From Nocardioides sp. L-11A (GTDB lineage Bacteria; Actinomycetota; Actinomycetes; Propionibacteriales; Nocardioidaceae), in contig CP124680.1 of the NCBI GenBank assembly GCA_029961745.1, positions 1,798,001-1,862,000 on the forward strand: 64,000 nt of DNA. The letters are read 5' to 3'. The notes under the pieces are model-generated. The model was not told the origin of the DNA. It saw only the letters and a program-made list of their open reading frames with translations, and did no database searches. This document shows, piece after piece, positions 14,501 to 22,488 of this stretch (within the stretch, counting starts at the first letter, position 1; each line of letters starts with the position of its first letter). The translations under genes and the position numbers were made by a program.

Positions 14501-17353
14501 CGGCTCACCGCCTCCGCCGCGGGGCGACGGACCGACACCGGCGACGTCTACGTCCTCGACAACCAGGTCGCGGTCGTCTACCTCACCCTGGGCCGCAGTC
14601 CCGGCCTGTTCACCGCGCAGGTCGTCTCGGACGGCAACCAGCAGGTCGGCGGCGCCCTCGTCGAGGTGACCGCGCCCGGCAGCTACGACGGCAGCACGCC
14701 GGAGCTCATCACCGCGACCGCGACCAGCGACACCGGTGACGGGTGCGTCGCCTTCCGCGACTCCGCGACGGCGATCGTCGCGCAGGGTGCGTGCGACGCG
14801 ACCTACGGCGGGTCCGCGCAGACCGTGGTCGACTTCGCCTCGGACTACGCCCAGCGGATCCGGGTCACCAAGCCCGGGTACGACGAGCTGGTGGTCACCG
14901 ACAAGAAGATGCAGTCGGTGATGACGCTGAACCTCGCCCCCTCCCCGGTCTCGTTCAACTCCCGCATCACGACCGAGGGGACGGCGCCGTCGTACCCGGA
15001 CGTCACCTTCGCGGTGACCTCCACGACGACACCGGTCGGGACCGTGACCGTGACCGCCGACGCCGACGGCGACCTGCAGTGGCAGGACTCCCGGTACGCG
15101 GCCGGCTCGATCCGTCCCGGCACCTACACGCTGACCGCGAGCAAGGGCGAGTACGTCAGCGACCCGGTGACCTTCACCTGCCAGGTGGCGGCCCCGTGCG
15201 CTCCCGACGGTCCGGTCCTGCGCCAGCTCGGCAGCCTGCGGGTCGAGGCGCTCGGGCTCGACGACGCCGGGAGCCCGGTCCCGGTCGACAACGTGATCGT
15301 CACCCTGCTGCGGGGCACGCAGCCGGTGAGCACCCAGGCCTCGCCCACCGACGGCAACGTGGTGACCTTCACCGGCCTGCGGCCCGGTCCGACGGACTAC
15401 ACCGTGCGGGTGCAGGCGGCGGGCTACGCCTTCGGGTCCGGGACCCTGAGCTGCACGGTCGGGACGGATCCGACGACCTCGGCACAGATCTCCGTCGTCC
15501 CCGGCGCGCAGACCACCTGCGACGCGACCCTCGACCCGATGGCCCGGATCGACGGGACGGTCCAGGGCGTCCTGGCCGCCGCTCCCGTGACCGACCCGGA
15601 CGTCGACGTACGCAACCTGGCGGCCGCGGCTGTCACGGCGACCCGCTGCACCGCCTGGCTCCCGTCCGGCCCCGCCGAGCAGGCGGACTACTGCACCGCC
15701 CTCGGCTCGGTCCGCTTCCCGGCGACGACCGGCCCGGACGGCCGGTTCACCCTGTCCGGCACCAACCAGGTCGAGGGCATCGCCGACGGTGTCTGGCTGC
15801 TGACCGCGCAACAGCCCGGCTGGCGGACGGTCAAGCCGTCCAGTGCCCCGGCCGCAGCGCTCGCGGGCACGGTGGTCCGCGTCGTCGACGGCGCTGACGC
15901 GACCACCACCGTGCGCCTCCACGTCATCCCGGTCGACTTCACGGTCGACGTGAAGGACCAGAACCAGACCCCGCTGACCGGGGCCAGTGTCCAGCTGCTG
16001 CGGGGGACGACCACCGTCGCCACCGCGGACGCCGTCTCCGGGACCGCCGGCCGGTACCTGTTCGCCGACGCCATCCCCGGCAACTACACCCTCCAGGTCT
16101 CCGGCAGCGGCGTCGTCGTCTCCACGGCCCAGGTCGAGATCAAGACCGGCGTCAGCGGGCAGACCTTCTCCATGGCCGTGAGTCGCGCCGCCAACAGCCT
16201 GAGCGGCACGGTGACGTCGGTGGACGCCCAGAGCGGCCTGTCCGGGGTCACGGTGACCCTGCACGGCTGCACCGGCGGCACCTGCGCGTCCGGGGTCGCG
16301 AACGGAACCGACGGCCAGCCACTGCAGACGACGAGCGCTGGCAACGGCACGTTCCTGCTCAGGACCGTGCCCAACGGCAGCTACCAGGTCCGGTTCCAGA
16401 AGCGGAAGTACGAGGACTCGGTCGGTGGCCCCTACTCCTTCGACCACACCGTGGGGGCCCTCCCGACCCTCCAGGTGACGATGGTCCGCACCCTGCGGGC
16501 CGCGCGGATCGACCTCGCGACGTCCCCCAGCGGCACCACGCTGACCGGCGCGACGGTGCTCCTGCGCTCGACCGAGGCCGGGGTGGCGCCGTTGGGTCCC
16601 CAGACGGTCAGCGGGAGCTCGGTCTCCTTCGCCCAGGTGCCGTACGGCTGCTGGAACATCGAGGTGAACCTGCCCGGCGGTCACTTCGGGCAGGTGAACC
16701 TGCCCAGCAAGGACTCCCTGGCCAACGAGTGCCAGGGCCACGTCGTGGTCCGCAACAACGGGGGCGAGATCGCCACGTCGGTCACGGTGGTCGAGACGCC
16801 GGTGACCATCAACGTGGCCGGCACGCCCATCGCCGGTCACACCGCACCGACCTCGGCGACCATCGCGATCTCCGGTCTCACCCTGACCGACGACGAGGTC
16901 GTGGTCGGCAGCACCGGGGGACTGGTGGTCTATCTGCCGCCCGGCACCCACACGGTCACCGCCTCCGCACAGCCCTCGACCTTCTGGCCGTCGGTCAGCC
17001 AGGGCGTGACCGTCGCCGCCGGCGACGCCGCGAAGTCGGTCAACCTGACGCTGGCCGAGGACACCGGCACGCTCACGGTCCGCACCCGGCTGGTCGGGAC
17101 GTCGACGGCCGTCGCGGGCACGGTCACGGTCGCGCCCGGCACCGGACAGACCGCCGCCGTGCCGGCGGCCTACGCCACCGGGGTGGCCACCACGGGGTCG
17201 GTCGACCTCGACCTCCCCGCGGGTGCCTGGCACATCACGGCCACCACCAGCGACGGTCGCACGGTCACCGAGCAGGACGTCTCGGTGGCCGCCGCGACGC
17301 AGAGCGTGACGCTGAGCCTGCCGGCGCCGGCCACGCCCCCCACCACCCCCTGA
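11549..17353 (+). CDS. Giant single-pass membrane protein C: Ig-like domains, TM, many disulfide-containing repeats
   Basis: The 1934-residue protein starts in an ATGA overlap with B. Residues ~1-210 are two diverged Ig-like domains (LTAVVTNTAAEPRSYTLMTV; LSVVLRNGSGVDTTTELQGS). A basic stretch (VVRRARGIAQQRAILGTGW) leads into one helix at ~230-252, then an acidic Gly/Asp linker. The remaining ~1600 residues are well over a dozen beta-sandwich repeats with motifs such as PDLPAPGSYIVTFSADGYQD. All 18 cysteines lie between ~731 and ~1728, often in near pairs (IDCTAADPC, HGCTGGTC), as expected for disulfides outside the membrane. The protein ends in a Pro/Thr tail with no sortase signal. It is large enough to span a thick cell wall. 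An adhesin or cell-wall scaffold unrelated to the eCIS is the alternative. Confidence 0.78.
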   Translation: MSMPPIEPASPPGIRVPGLVRTAAGTPAVLTAVVTNTAAEPRSYTLMTVGVDPSWLPGPIRTGVVAPGSSEEVEVRLTPTAGTLPARYPVAVTVQALVPGTNRPAPEPTAIGEATLVVNPRAQFQLEVTPERSSLIRRQRLSVVLRNGSGVDTTTELQGSATPGLEVRLKRQRVTIAAGAEVQVPGRLVVTRPRPFGGTSQHSWTVTATTAEVVRRARGIAQQRAILGTGWLRAAALLAVVGVWITAAVVFIPPLADRFGSDREDTVVAGSAGDGEQGADDSGQDGGDVAGDGGGDGGGKGRVKVIRAESPATPKGLQLNGTVSAEDPSGVTVTLAPTSLVDEDAVGASSDVARPASSGKTPQSAMLLRVPGEVPRTRTATTTADGTWSFPDVTAPGYYLVTFSKPGYDPQSFVVDAATADPTKPMEVDLQPGDGSLSGMVRGPGGPVGAATVTISDGTSTLTTSSASRKKVGSWSVSGLHTPGSYLVQITSFGLGTESRLVELDAGGTATADVRLVPGVAALTGTVEGLEPGGDFGGIGGVTVTATDEKGEQRIATTVTTKELAGRYQLPDLPAPGSYIVTFSADGYQDQTSRVDLKRGQSRAKLDAELVASSGVVAGVVSESPGGARVVGAGMTLSNSENTYKTTTTADNAAPGQQAGAFRFNGVEPGTYQLSTQYFEFETDILTVQVGAGEAVTVNPEIERLGGGVLPATSTIRGAAVDLYSGDPIDCTAADPCHATTTDQNGDEITVPFAGDEEYILPAPGGPGLEPGLYSVLVSAPGYESAIVRVQLPLGTTAIAPTAELTKLPVISGTLRVASGVPADDNRTCIWASPDGDPQPTATCAAAIADGSCLAPGEPRGILDEATTVCEWVEDLDPYELEVPRAGPWVMTARMTDGTYAPLTGVRVNLAPGSTTIQNLEFIRLAEIQVIPQALDSTGAIQPFDGAAVTIAPILTGGGAGAATSGTYGADGRVHFTSLSPGGYRLTASAAGRRTDTGDVYVLDNQVAVVYLTLGRSPGLFTAQVVSDGNQQVGGALVEVTAPGSYDGSTPELITATATSDTGDGCVAFRDSATAIVAQGACDATYGGSAQTVVDFASDYAQRIRVTKPGYDELVVTDKKMQSVMTLNLAPSPVSFNSRITTEGTAPSYPDVTFAVTSTTTPVGTVTVTADADGDLQWQDSRYAAGSIRPGTYTLTASKGEYVSDPVTFTCQVAAPCAPDGPVLRQLGSLRVEALGLDDAGSPVPVDNVIVTLLRGTQPVSTQASPTDGNVVTFTGLRPGPTDYTVRVQAAGYAFGSGTLSCTVGTDPTTSAQISVVPGAQTTCDATLDPMARIDGTVQGVLAAAPVTDPDVDVRNLAAAAVTATRCTAWLPSGPAEQADYCTALGSVRFPATTGPDGRFTLSGTNQVEGIADGVWLLTAQQPGWRTVKPSSAPAAALAGTVVRVVDGADATTTVRLHVIPVDFTVDVKDQNQTPLTGASVQLLRGTTTVATADAVSGTAGRYLFADAIPGNYTLQVSGSGVVVSTAQVEIKTGVSGQTFSMAVSRAANSLSGTVTSVDAQSGLSGVTVTLHGCTGGTCASGVANGTDGQPLQTTSAGNGTFLLRTVPNGSYQVRFQKRKYEDSVGGPYSFDHTVGALPTLQVTMVRTLRAARIDLATSPSGTTLTGATVLLRSTEAGVAPLGPQTVSGSSVSFAQVPYGCWNIEVNLPGGHFGQVNLPSKDSLANECQGHVVVRNNGGEIATSVTVVETPVTINVAGTPIAGHTAPTSATIAISGLTLTDDEVVVGSTGGLVVYLPPGTHTVTASAQPSTFWPSVSQGVTVAAGDAAKSVNLTLAEDTGTLTVRTRLVGTSTAVAGTVTVAPGTGQTAAVPAAYATGVATTGSVDLDLPAGAWHITATTSDGRTVTEQDVSVAAATQSVTLSLPAPATPPTTP

Positions 17354-17451
17354 CGCCGACCCGGCGCATCTGAACGCTCTGAACCCGCCGACCCGTCGCA
17401 TCTGAACGCTCTGAACCCGCCGACCCGTCGCGTTTGAACGCGACGGGTCGG
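17354..17451. repeat. 32-bp-period repeat array directly behind a stop codon (copy 1)
   Basis: The core ccgacccgKcgcrtYtgaac starts at 17356, 17388 and 17420, exactly 32 bp apart. The inner part of units 1 and 2 is nearly identical (gctctgaacccg). The third unit turns into the inverted complement of its own core, forming a hairpin. The array begins 2 bp after the stop codon of protein C. An array of the same period and core lies at 21629-21724 in the opposite orientation. Confidence 0.9.
17420..17451. terminator. 14-bp hairpin closing repeat array 1
   Basis: A 14-bp perfect stem (ccgacccgtcgcgt with its complement) encloses a TTGA loop and is followed by gttatc rather than a U tract. It is placed to end the transcript of the large membrane-protein operon, and could work from both sides. 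Confidence 0.6.
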
Positions 17452-17614
17452 TTATCGCGCTCCGAGGCCGATCTACAAATTTGCATGCCACCGGCGTGTC
17501 GAGTGGAAATTACACGTTTGTAGTTACTCACGATCCCTTCCCAGGCGCGTGTGACGCATGTGAAAGTTGCTACTCGTGTGACACCTTCCCCGCACACACG
17601 TCTGGAGCAGAGCC

Positions 17615-19732
17615 ATGTCGCCGTACCCCACGGAGATCCCCGATCGCACGCGCCGCAGCCGGTTCGTGACGGTGTGTCAGCAGGCGCTGGCGCTGGCCGT
17701 CGTCGTCGCCGTGCTCACCCCCGCGGCTCGCACCGTCACGATGGAGGTCCGCCCCGCCGAGCCGGGTGCCGCCGTACCGGGCACGGTCGCCCTGCAGGCG
17801 GCCACCACGCCGGTGACGGTGCCGACCGACGTCGTCGACCCCACGGTGACGGAGTACCCGCTCACCGCGTCGCCGAAGGCCGTGAGCGGCCGGGTCGCGC
17901 TGCGCGGCAGCGTGACGCCGCTCGCCGACGGCGGTGACGAGGTCACCAGCGACGCCCTCCCGGTCGCCGGGTACGGCACCGTCGGCGTGACCTGGGCGCA
18001 CGGCACCGAGCTCGCCGAGGACGCCATCACCGTCAACGTGCGCACGCGCACCGGCGACGCATGGAGCGACTGGACCGCGGCGGAGTACCACGACGAGCAC
18101 GGCCCGGACGTGGACAGCGCCGAGGGACAGCACTCGCGCCCCGGCACCGAGGCGGTCCTGGTCGGCGACGTCGACGAGGTCCAGGTGCAGGTCGAGACGA
18201 CCGACGCCGCCCCGGAGGACCTGAAGGTCGCCGTCATCGACCCCGGTACGCCGGCCGCCACGGCCGAGGAGCAGCCCGCGATCCAGACGACCGACTCCGG
18301 GGCCACGACCCGCAGTGCCGCCGAGGTGACGGAGGCGGCCGACGGCAGCGAGGGCGCCGAGGGTGCGATCGCGATGCAGGCGGCCACGACCGGTCCGCCG
18401 CAGCCCCAGATCTACTCGCGGGCCCAGTGGGGCGCCCCGGAGGACGCGAGCTACAAGCCCAAGTACGGCTCCATCAGCGCCGGCTTCGTCCACCACACGG
18501 TGAACGCCAACGACTACCGGCCGGAGGACGTGCCGGCGATCCTCCGCGGCATCTGGAAGTACCACGTCAAGACCCGTGGCTGGGCCGACATCGGCTACAA
18601 CTTCCTGGTCGACCGGTTCGGCCGGATCTGGGAGGGGCGCGCTGGTGGCGTCGACCGGCCGGTCGTGGGCGCCCACACCCTCGGATACAACGACTACTCC
18701 TTCGCGATGTCGGCCATCGGCAACTTCGAGACCGCGCAGCCGACACCGGAGCTGATCAACGCCTACGGCGCGCTGTTCGCCTGGAAGCTCTCGCTGAGCG
18801 GGGTGGACCCGTCCTCGCCGAGCCAGCGGGTCGGCTCGAAGTACTTCGCCGCGATCAGCGGACACCGGGACGCCGGCAAGACCGCCTGCCCGGGCAAGTA
18901 CCTGTACGCACAGATCCCGGCGATCCGGGCCATCGCGAGCCAGGTGCAGCAGGGCGCGCTGCTCGGTCAGCTGAACGGAAGCTATATCGGCTCCCCGAAC
19001 CCCGACATCGTCGTACGCAACGAGAAGACCGGCCGGCTGGTCCTCCACGACATCGACAAGATCGACGGCACCTGGCGGATCGCCGCGACGGTCAAGACGA
19101 ACGTCGAGGCCCCCTGGGCCAAGCAGCTGCTGCGCGTCGGCGACTGGGACGGCGACGGGTTCAACGACATCATCGCGATCCGCAAGAGCGACAAGGCTCC
19201 GGTGCTGTTCCGGGGCATGGGCGGCGGCAACTTCCAGCCCGCGCAGGTCCTGCCCGGCAGCTTCCGCGGCGTGAAGATGCTCGCCGCGGTGGGCGATGTC
19301 ACCGGCGACGGCCTGCCGGACCTGATGGGCCAGCCCAAGGGCGACGTGATGCGGGTGTACCCGGGGCAGCAGCTGACCGGGTTCCAGGCGAGCATCCCCG
19401 CGACGGGTCAGGTGGCGGGCAAGAAGCTGGTCCCCATCGGCCGCTGGAACAAGGACGGCGCGCCCGACGCGCTGGTCCGCAACGGCTCCGCGCTGACGCT
19501 CTACAGCCGGATCCTCCCGGGGGGCTGGGCGCCCGGCAAGGCGATGAAGTCCACCACCAGCGGCTACGACTGGGTGATCGGCCTGGGCCCGATGGCGACC
19601 GGCGGGACCAATGTGCTCGTCGTACGCAACAAGGCGACCCGCGCGGTGTACCTGGTGCCGAAGGCGAAGGCCAAGAAGCTCGGTGCGCCGACCCTGCTCA
19701 AGAAGCGCAAGAAGTTCGACCTCGCGGGCTAG
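17615..19732 (+). CDS. N-acetylmuramoyl-L-alanine amidase (PGRP-type) with FG-GAP-like repeats
   Basis: The 705-residue secreted protein has an N-terminal signal or anchor segment (~18-40), a linker and Ser/Thr/Ala-rich region to ~265, an amidase_2/PGRP domain (~270-450) and C-terminal FG-GAP/VCBS-like repeats (DWDGDGFNDIIAIRKSD, GDVTGDGLPDLMG). Predicted zinc ligands are His293 (FVHHTVN), His417 (SGHRD) and Cys425 (TACPG). Such enzymes cut the bond between N-acetylmuramic acid and L-alanine in peptidoglycan. The DxDGDG loops would bind calcium. ATG 17615 follows GGAGCAGAGCC. The upstream 150 bp is AT-richer than its surroundings. The neighbouring operon of wall-spanning proteins is separated by a terminator, so any link to the eCIS is only positional. 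Confidence 0.9.
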   Translation: MSPYPTEIPDRTRRSRFVTVCQQALALAVVVAVLTPAARTVTMEVRPAEPGAAVPGTVALQAATTPVTVPTDVVDPTVTEYPLTASPKAVSGRVALRGSVTPLADGGDEVTSDALPVAGYGTVGVTWAHGTELAEDAITVNVRTRTGDAWSDWTAAEYHDEHGPDVDSAEGQHSRPGTEAVLVGDVDEVQVQVETTDAAPEDLKVAVIDPGTPAATAEEQPAIQTTDSGATTRSAAEVTEAADGSEGAEGAIAMQAATTGPPQPQIYSRAQWGAPEDASYKPKYGSISAGFVHHTVNANDYRPEDVPAILRGIWKYHVKTRGWADIGYNFLVDRFGRIWEGRAGGVDRPVVGAHTLGYNDYSFAMSAIGNFETAQPTPELINAYGALFAWKLSLSGVDPSSPSQRVGSKYFAAISGHRDAGKTACPGKYLYAQIPAIRAIASQVQQGALLGQLNGSYIGSPNPDIVVRNEKTGRLVLHDIDKIDGTWRIAATVKTNVEAPWAKQLLRVGDWDGDGFNDIIAIRKSDKAPVLFRGMGGGNFQPAQVLPGSFRGVKMLAAVGDVTGDGLPDLMGQPKGDVMRVYPGQQLTGFQASIPATGQVAGKKLVPIGRWNKDGAPDALVRNGSALTLYSRILPGGWAPGKAMKSTTSGYDWVIGLGPMATGGTNVLVVRNKATRAVYLVPKAKAKKLGAPTLLKKRKKFDLAG

Positions 19733-19760
19733 CCCCGCGTCACCGATCCGTCCTGGTCGC

Positions 19761-20489
19761 TCAGGCGGGGAAGCGGGCCGTGGCGTGCTCGGCGACGTAG
19801 GTCGCCTCGAGTCGCTCCGGTTCGGCCCGGGCGACCAGGACGAGTGAACCGCCCGAGACGAGCGGTTCGCAGAGGATCGCCGGCTCCGCGACGGGGTCGG
19901 CGACCGCGAGCAGGCGGCCGCTGCCGACCAGACCGGTCGCGGCCGCCTCGCTCCACAGCTCCGCCTGCGTGAGGGTCCGGCCGGGCACCTCGATCGCGAG
20001 ATCGTCGGGCTGCGGCGGGTCCCACGCCTGGAAGGCGTCGGGTTGGGACCAGATGTCGACGCCGAGGTCGGTGACGCCGGCCGGCACCGGATCTGCGAAC
20101 CGTACGCCGAGCGGCAGCAGCGCGGATGCCAGTACCGCCAGGTCTCCGCTCCGCTCGGCCCAGGCGTCGAGACCGTCCGGGCCGCACACGACGGCCGCGA
20201 GATCGGCGTCGTCGCTCGCGGCGATGGTCAGTCCGCAGTTCCAGGCCGCGGCGAGGAACACCGTGCCGAGCCAATGCGGCGGCAGGTCGACGGCGATCCG
20301 GTCGCCGCGTTCGAGGCCGAGCTCGTCGGCCAGCAGGGAGCTCGCCTTCGCCACCCAGTTCGCCCACGTCGTCACCGACAGCTCGACCCGTTCGCCGCTC
20401 GCATGGTCGTAGAAGGTCACCAGCGGCTGCCCCGGGTCGGTGCGCAGGCGGGCCGCCAGGACGGCAGGGAAGGTGGTCGGCGTCGTCAC
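19761..20489 (-). CDS. TIGR03089 family protein (truncated adenylate-forming-like)
   Basis: The 242-residue protein resembles only the N-terminal part of AMP-binding enzymes: LVTFYDHASGERVELSVTTW, then NWVAKASSLLADELGLERGD and LPPHWLGTVFLAAAWNCG. The Ser/Thr/Gly-rich phosphate loop and the C-terminal lid of an active ligase are absent. This is the known composition of the actinobacterial TIGR03089 family, whose function is unknown. The GTG start at 20489 lies 6 nt after a TAGGCT hexamer, suggesting a leaderless transcript divergent from manC. Its end lies 28 bp from the amidase stop in convergent orientation. Confidence 0.85.
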   Translation of the reverse strand: MTTPTTFPAVLAARLRTDPGQPLVTFYDHASGERVELSVTTWANWVAKASSLLADELGLERGDRIAVDLPPHWLGTVFLAAAWNCGLTIAASDDADLAAVVCGPDGLDAWAERSGDLAVLASALLPLGVRFADPVPAGVTDLGVDIWSQPDAFQAWDPPQPDDLAIEVPGRTLTQAELWSEAAATGLVGSGRLLAVADPVAEPAILCEPLVSGGSLVLVARAEPERLEATYVAEHATARFPA

Positions 20490-20495
20490 GACCCG

Positions 20496-20501
20496 AGCCT
20501 A
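20496..20501 (-). promoter_or_regulatory. -10 element of TIGR03089 gene (leaderless)
   Basis: TAGGCT on the minus strand is followed by 6 nt and then the GTG start. No ribosome site fits between them, so transcription should begin at or next to the start codon. Confidence 0.6.
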
Positions 20502-20526
20502 GGGCGGGGCGTCGAGGACGACGCCG

Positions 20527-20532
20527 TAGGGT
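20527..20532 (+). promoter_or_regulatory. -10 element of manC (leaderless)
   Basis: TAGGGT is followed by 7 nt and ATG 20540, with no room for a ribosome site. It lies 26 bp from the divergent -10 element of the TIGR03089 gene, so the two promoters are packed back to back. Confidence 0.65.
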
Positions 20533-20539
20533 GCGGCGC

Positions 20540-21616
20540 ATGGTTGACGAGATTCCCGGCTTCTGGGCCGTGGTCCCCGCCGGCGGTGCCGGGACGCGGC
20601 TCTGGCCACTGTCGCGATCCCGCTCGCCGAAGTTCCTGCACGACCTCACCGGCGCGGGGGAGTCGCTGCTCGAGCAGACCCGGACCCGGCTCGCCCCGCT
20701 GGCGGGGGACCGGCTGCTGGTGGTGACCGGTGAGGCGCACCGTACGGCGGTCCGCGACCAGCTCGCCATGCTCGCCGAGGACGCCGTGGTGGCCGAGCCC
20801 TCGGCCCGCGACTCGATGGCCGCGATCGGCCTCGCCGCGGCCCTGCTCGAACGGCGCGGCGCCGAGGTGATGGGCTCCTTCGCCGCCGACCACGTGATCA
20901 CCGAGTCCGCCGGCTTCGCGGCGGCGGTCGCCGACGCCGTGGCCGCAGCGCGGGACGGCTGGCTCGTGACGATCGGCATCGAGCCGACCTTCGCCTCCTC
21001 CGCCTTCGGCTACATCCGCCAGGGCGAGGAGCTGCCCGGACACCCCCGGGCGCGCAAGGTTGCCGAGTTCGTGGAGAAGCCGTCGGTGTCGGTCGCCGAG
21101 GAGTACCTCGCGACCGGTCAGTACCGCTGGAACGCCGGCATGTTCGTCGTGCGCCCGTCCGTCCTGCTCGACCTGCTCGCGGAGCAGGACCCCGGTTTCG
21201 CCACCACGCTGCGCGCCATCGCGGCCGAGCCGGAGCGGCTGCCCGAGCTGTGGGAGACCCTGCCGCGGATCGCGATCGACCACGCCGTCGCCGAGCCCGC
21301 CGCGGCCGCCGGCCGGGTCGTCACCATCCCGGGCGGCTTCGGCTGGGACGACATCGGCGACTTCGACTCCCTCGCCACGCTGCTCGGCGACGACGACGCC
21401 TGCAGCGTCCTCGGCGACGCCGAGCTCACCCAGCTGATCGGCGCCAGCGGCATCGTCGTCCCCGGCTCGGGACGGACGGTCGCCGTCATCGGCCTCGACG
21501 ACATCGTCGTCGTGGACACCCCCGACGCCCTGCTCGTCACCACCCGTGCCCGGGCACAGGAGGTCAAGAAGGTCGTCGCCGCCCTCAAGGACCAGGGCCG
21601 TCACGATCTCGTCTGA
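20540..21616 (+). CDS. manC: Mannose-1-phosphate guanylyltransferase
   Basis: The 358-residue enzyme makes GDP-mannose from mannose-1-phosphate and GTP. The nucleotidyltransferase signature is near the N-terminus (residues ~14-33: PAGGAGTRLWPLSRSRSPKF). Also visible are FAADHVI, FGYIRQGEELPG, the FVEKPS motif, YRWNAGMFVVRPS and GFGWDDIGD before a short C-terminal left-handed helix region. There is no fused phosphomannose isomerase domain. GDP-mannose feeds mannosylation of lipids, proteins and polysaccharides; manB and the PGI/PMI-like gene of the same pathway lie about 10 kb downstream. The order manC, cofE/cofD, whiB, manB matches the mycobacterial Rv3264c-Rv3257c region, where the gene is called manB. 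Confidence 0.92.
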   Translation: MVDEIPGFWAVVPAGGAGTRLWPLSRSRSPKFLHDLTGAGESLLEQTRTRLAPLAGDRLLVVTGEAHRTAVRDQLAMLAEDAVVAEPSARDSMAAIGLAAALLERRGAEVMGSFAADHVITESAGFAAAVADAVAAARDGWLVTIGIEPTFASSAFGYIRQGEELPGHPRARKVAEFVEKPSVSVAEEYLATGQYRWNAGMFVVRPSVLLDLLAEQDPGFATTLRAIAAEPERLPELWETLPRIAIDHAVAEPAAAAGRVVTIPGGFGWDDIGDFDSLATLLGDDDACSVLGDAELTQLIGASGIVVPGSGRTVAVIGLDDIVVVDTPDALLVTTRARAQEVKKVVAALKDQGRHDLV

Positions 21617-21628
21617 GGCTGGTGTGTG

Positions 21629-21660
21629 CCGACCCGGCGCGTTCAAACGCGCCGGGTCGG
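21629..21660. terminator. 14-bp hairpin between convergent manC and DUF3105 genes
   Basis: A perfect 14-bp stem (ccgacccggcgcgt and complement) with a TCAA loop lies 12 bp after the manC stop. It forms the outer end of repeat array 2 and sits where both convergent transcripts should end, so a bidirectional terminator is likely. Confidence 0.65.
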
Positions 21661-21724
21661 TGCTTCTCAGGCGTTCAGATGCGCCGGGTCGGTGCTTCTC
21701 AGGCGTTCAGACGCGCCGGGTCGG
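21629..21724. repeat. 32-bp-period repeat array directly behind a stop codon (copy 2, inverted)
   Basis: The core gcgccgggtcgg begins at 21649, 21681 and 21713, again exactly 32 bp apart. Read on the minus strand it starts 2 bp after the DUF3105 stop with the same sequence as array 1 (tgacgccgacccggcgc, then rtctgaacgc). The inner part of its units (ctgagaagca) differs from array 1 but is identical between its own units. Confidence 0.9.
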
Positions 21725-21726
21725 CG

Positions 21727-22488
21727 TCAGTAGGCGTAGGGCTCCGGGGCGTCGGTGAAGGGGTACTTGTCCATGAAGGACTTGAGCGCCGCGCCGCTGA
21801 CCTCGGAGCAGTACTGCCAGGCGCCGTACTGCTTCTCGGTGTCGCGGTCGACCCGCCAGTGGGTGAAGGCGATCGGCTCGCCCTTGGGGAAGGCCTTGCC
21901 GGTCTCCTTGACGTCGGCCTTGGTCCAGGGCGCGACCTTGAACTTCAGCCGCTGGTTGGTGTCGTTGGCGTCCATGATCTTGGCGATGGCGCGCATCGCG
22001 GCGATCTGGTCGGAGTCGTCGGCGACGGTGGTGTCGTACCACAGGATCGTGTAGCCGTGCTCGAGGTTGTGGACCAGCTGCTCGAGCTCGGGGCGCGAGC
22101 CCTCGGTGTAGAAGCGGTCGCCGATGGGGGCCGGGGCGATGCCGGCGACGTTCCAGTGCGCGCCGAACGCGACGGGACCGTCGGAGTAGTCGACCTGCTG
22201 TCCCTCGGGGACGTGCTCGCCGCTGCCGGTCGCCTCCTTCTCGGTGATCTCGCCGCAGACGCTGGCGGCGGCACCGATCTCGCCGACGCTCTTGCCCTTC
22301 CACTTCTGGTCGTTGACCATGTCGCGGACCTTCGGGTAGAGCGCGGCACCGACGATCACCAGGGCGACCACGATGCACACGCCCACGATGGCCATGCCCT
22401 GGCGCTTGTCGGCGCGCTTCTGCTTCCGCCGGATGTCATCGATGACTTGGCGGCGCTCCGACTTCTCGGACTTGCTGGACTTGGCCAC
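21727..22488 (-). CDS. DUF3105 single-pass membrane protein
   Basis: The 253-residue protein has a basic cytoplasmic start (KSEKSERRQVIDDIRRKQKR), one membrane helix at ~32-52 and a C-terminal DUF3105 domain outside. Domain landmarks are HVPEGQQVDYSDGPVAFGAHW, the VHNLEHGYTILWYD motif with two histidines, and FTHWRVDR. The conserved HNLEHG and THW residues suggest a metal or ligand site, but no function is established. Two cysteines (SVCGEI, YCSEV) could form a disulfide. GTG 22488 has a GACGAGG ribosome site. It is transcribed alone and converges on manC. Confidence 0.88.
   Translation of the reverse strand: MAKSSKSEKSERRQVIDDIRRKQKRADKRQGMAIVGVCIVVALVIVGAALYPKVRDMVNDQKWKGKSVGEIGAAASVCGEITEKEATGSGEHVPEGQQVDYSDGPVAFGAHWNVAGIAPAPIGDRFYTEGSRPELEQLVHNLEHGYTILWYDTTVADDSDQIAAMRAIAKIMDANDTNQRLKFKVAPWTKADVKETGKAFPKGEPIAFTHWRVDRDTEKQYGAWQYCSEVSGAALKSFMDKYPFTDAPEPYAY

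Noticed and set aside
1..17353. Recent horizontal transfer of the eCIS region by base composition
   Set aside because: GC content and codon use look like those of the neighbours; no integrase, tRNA target or insertion sequence is visible.
6587..17353. Carboxypeptidase activity of proteins A-C
   Set aside because: Only regulatory-like beta-sandwich repeats are present; no zinc-peptidase catalytic motif was seen.
17356..21724. 32-bp-period arrays as CRISPR
   Set aside because: Only three units each, no unique spacers (inner parts are identical within an array) and no cas genes; the hairpin ends and stop-codon position fit a terminator-type repeat.
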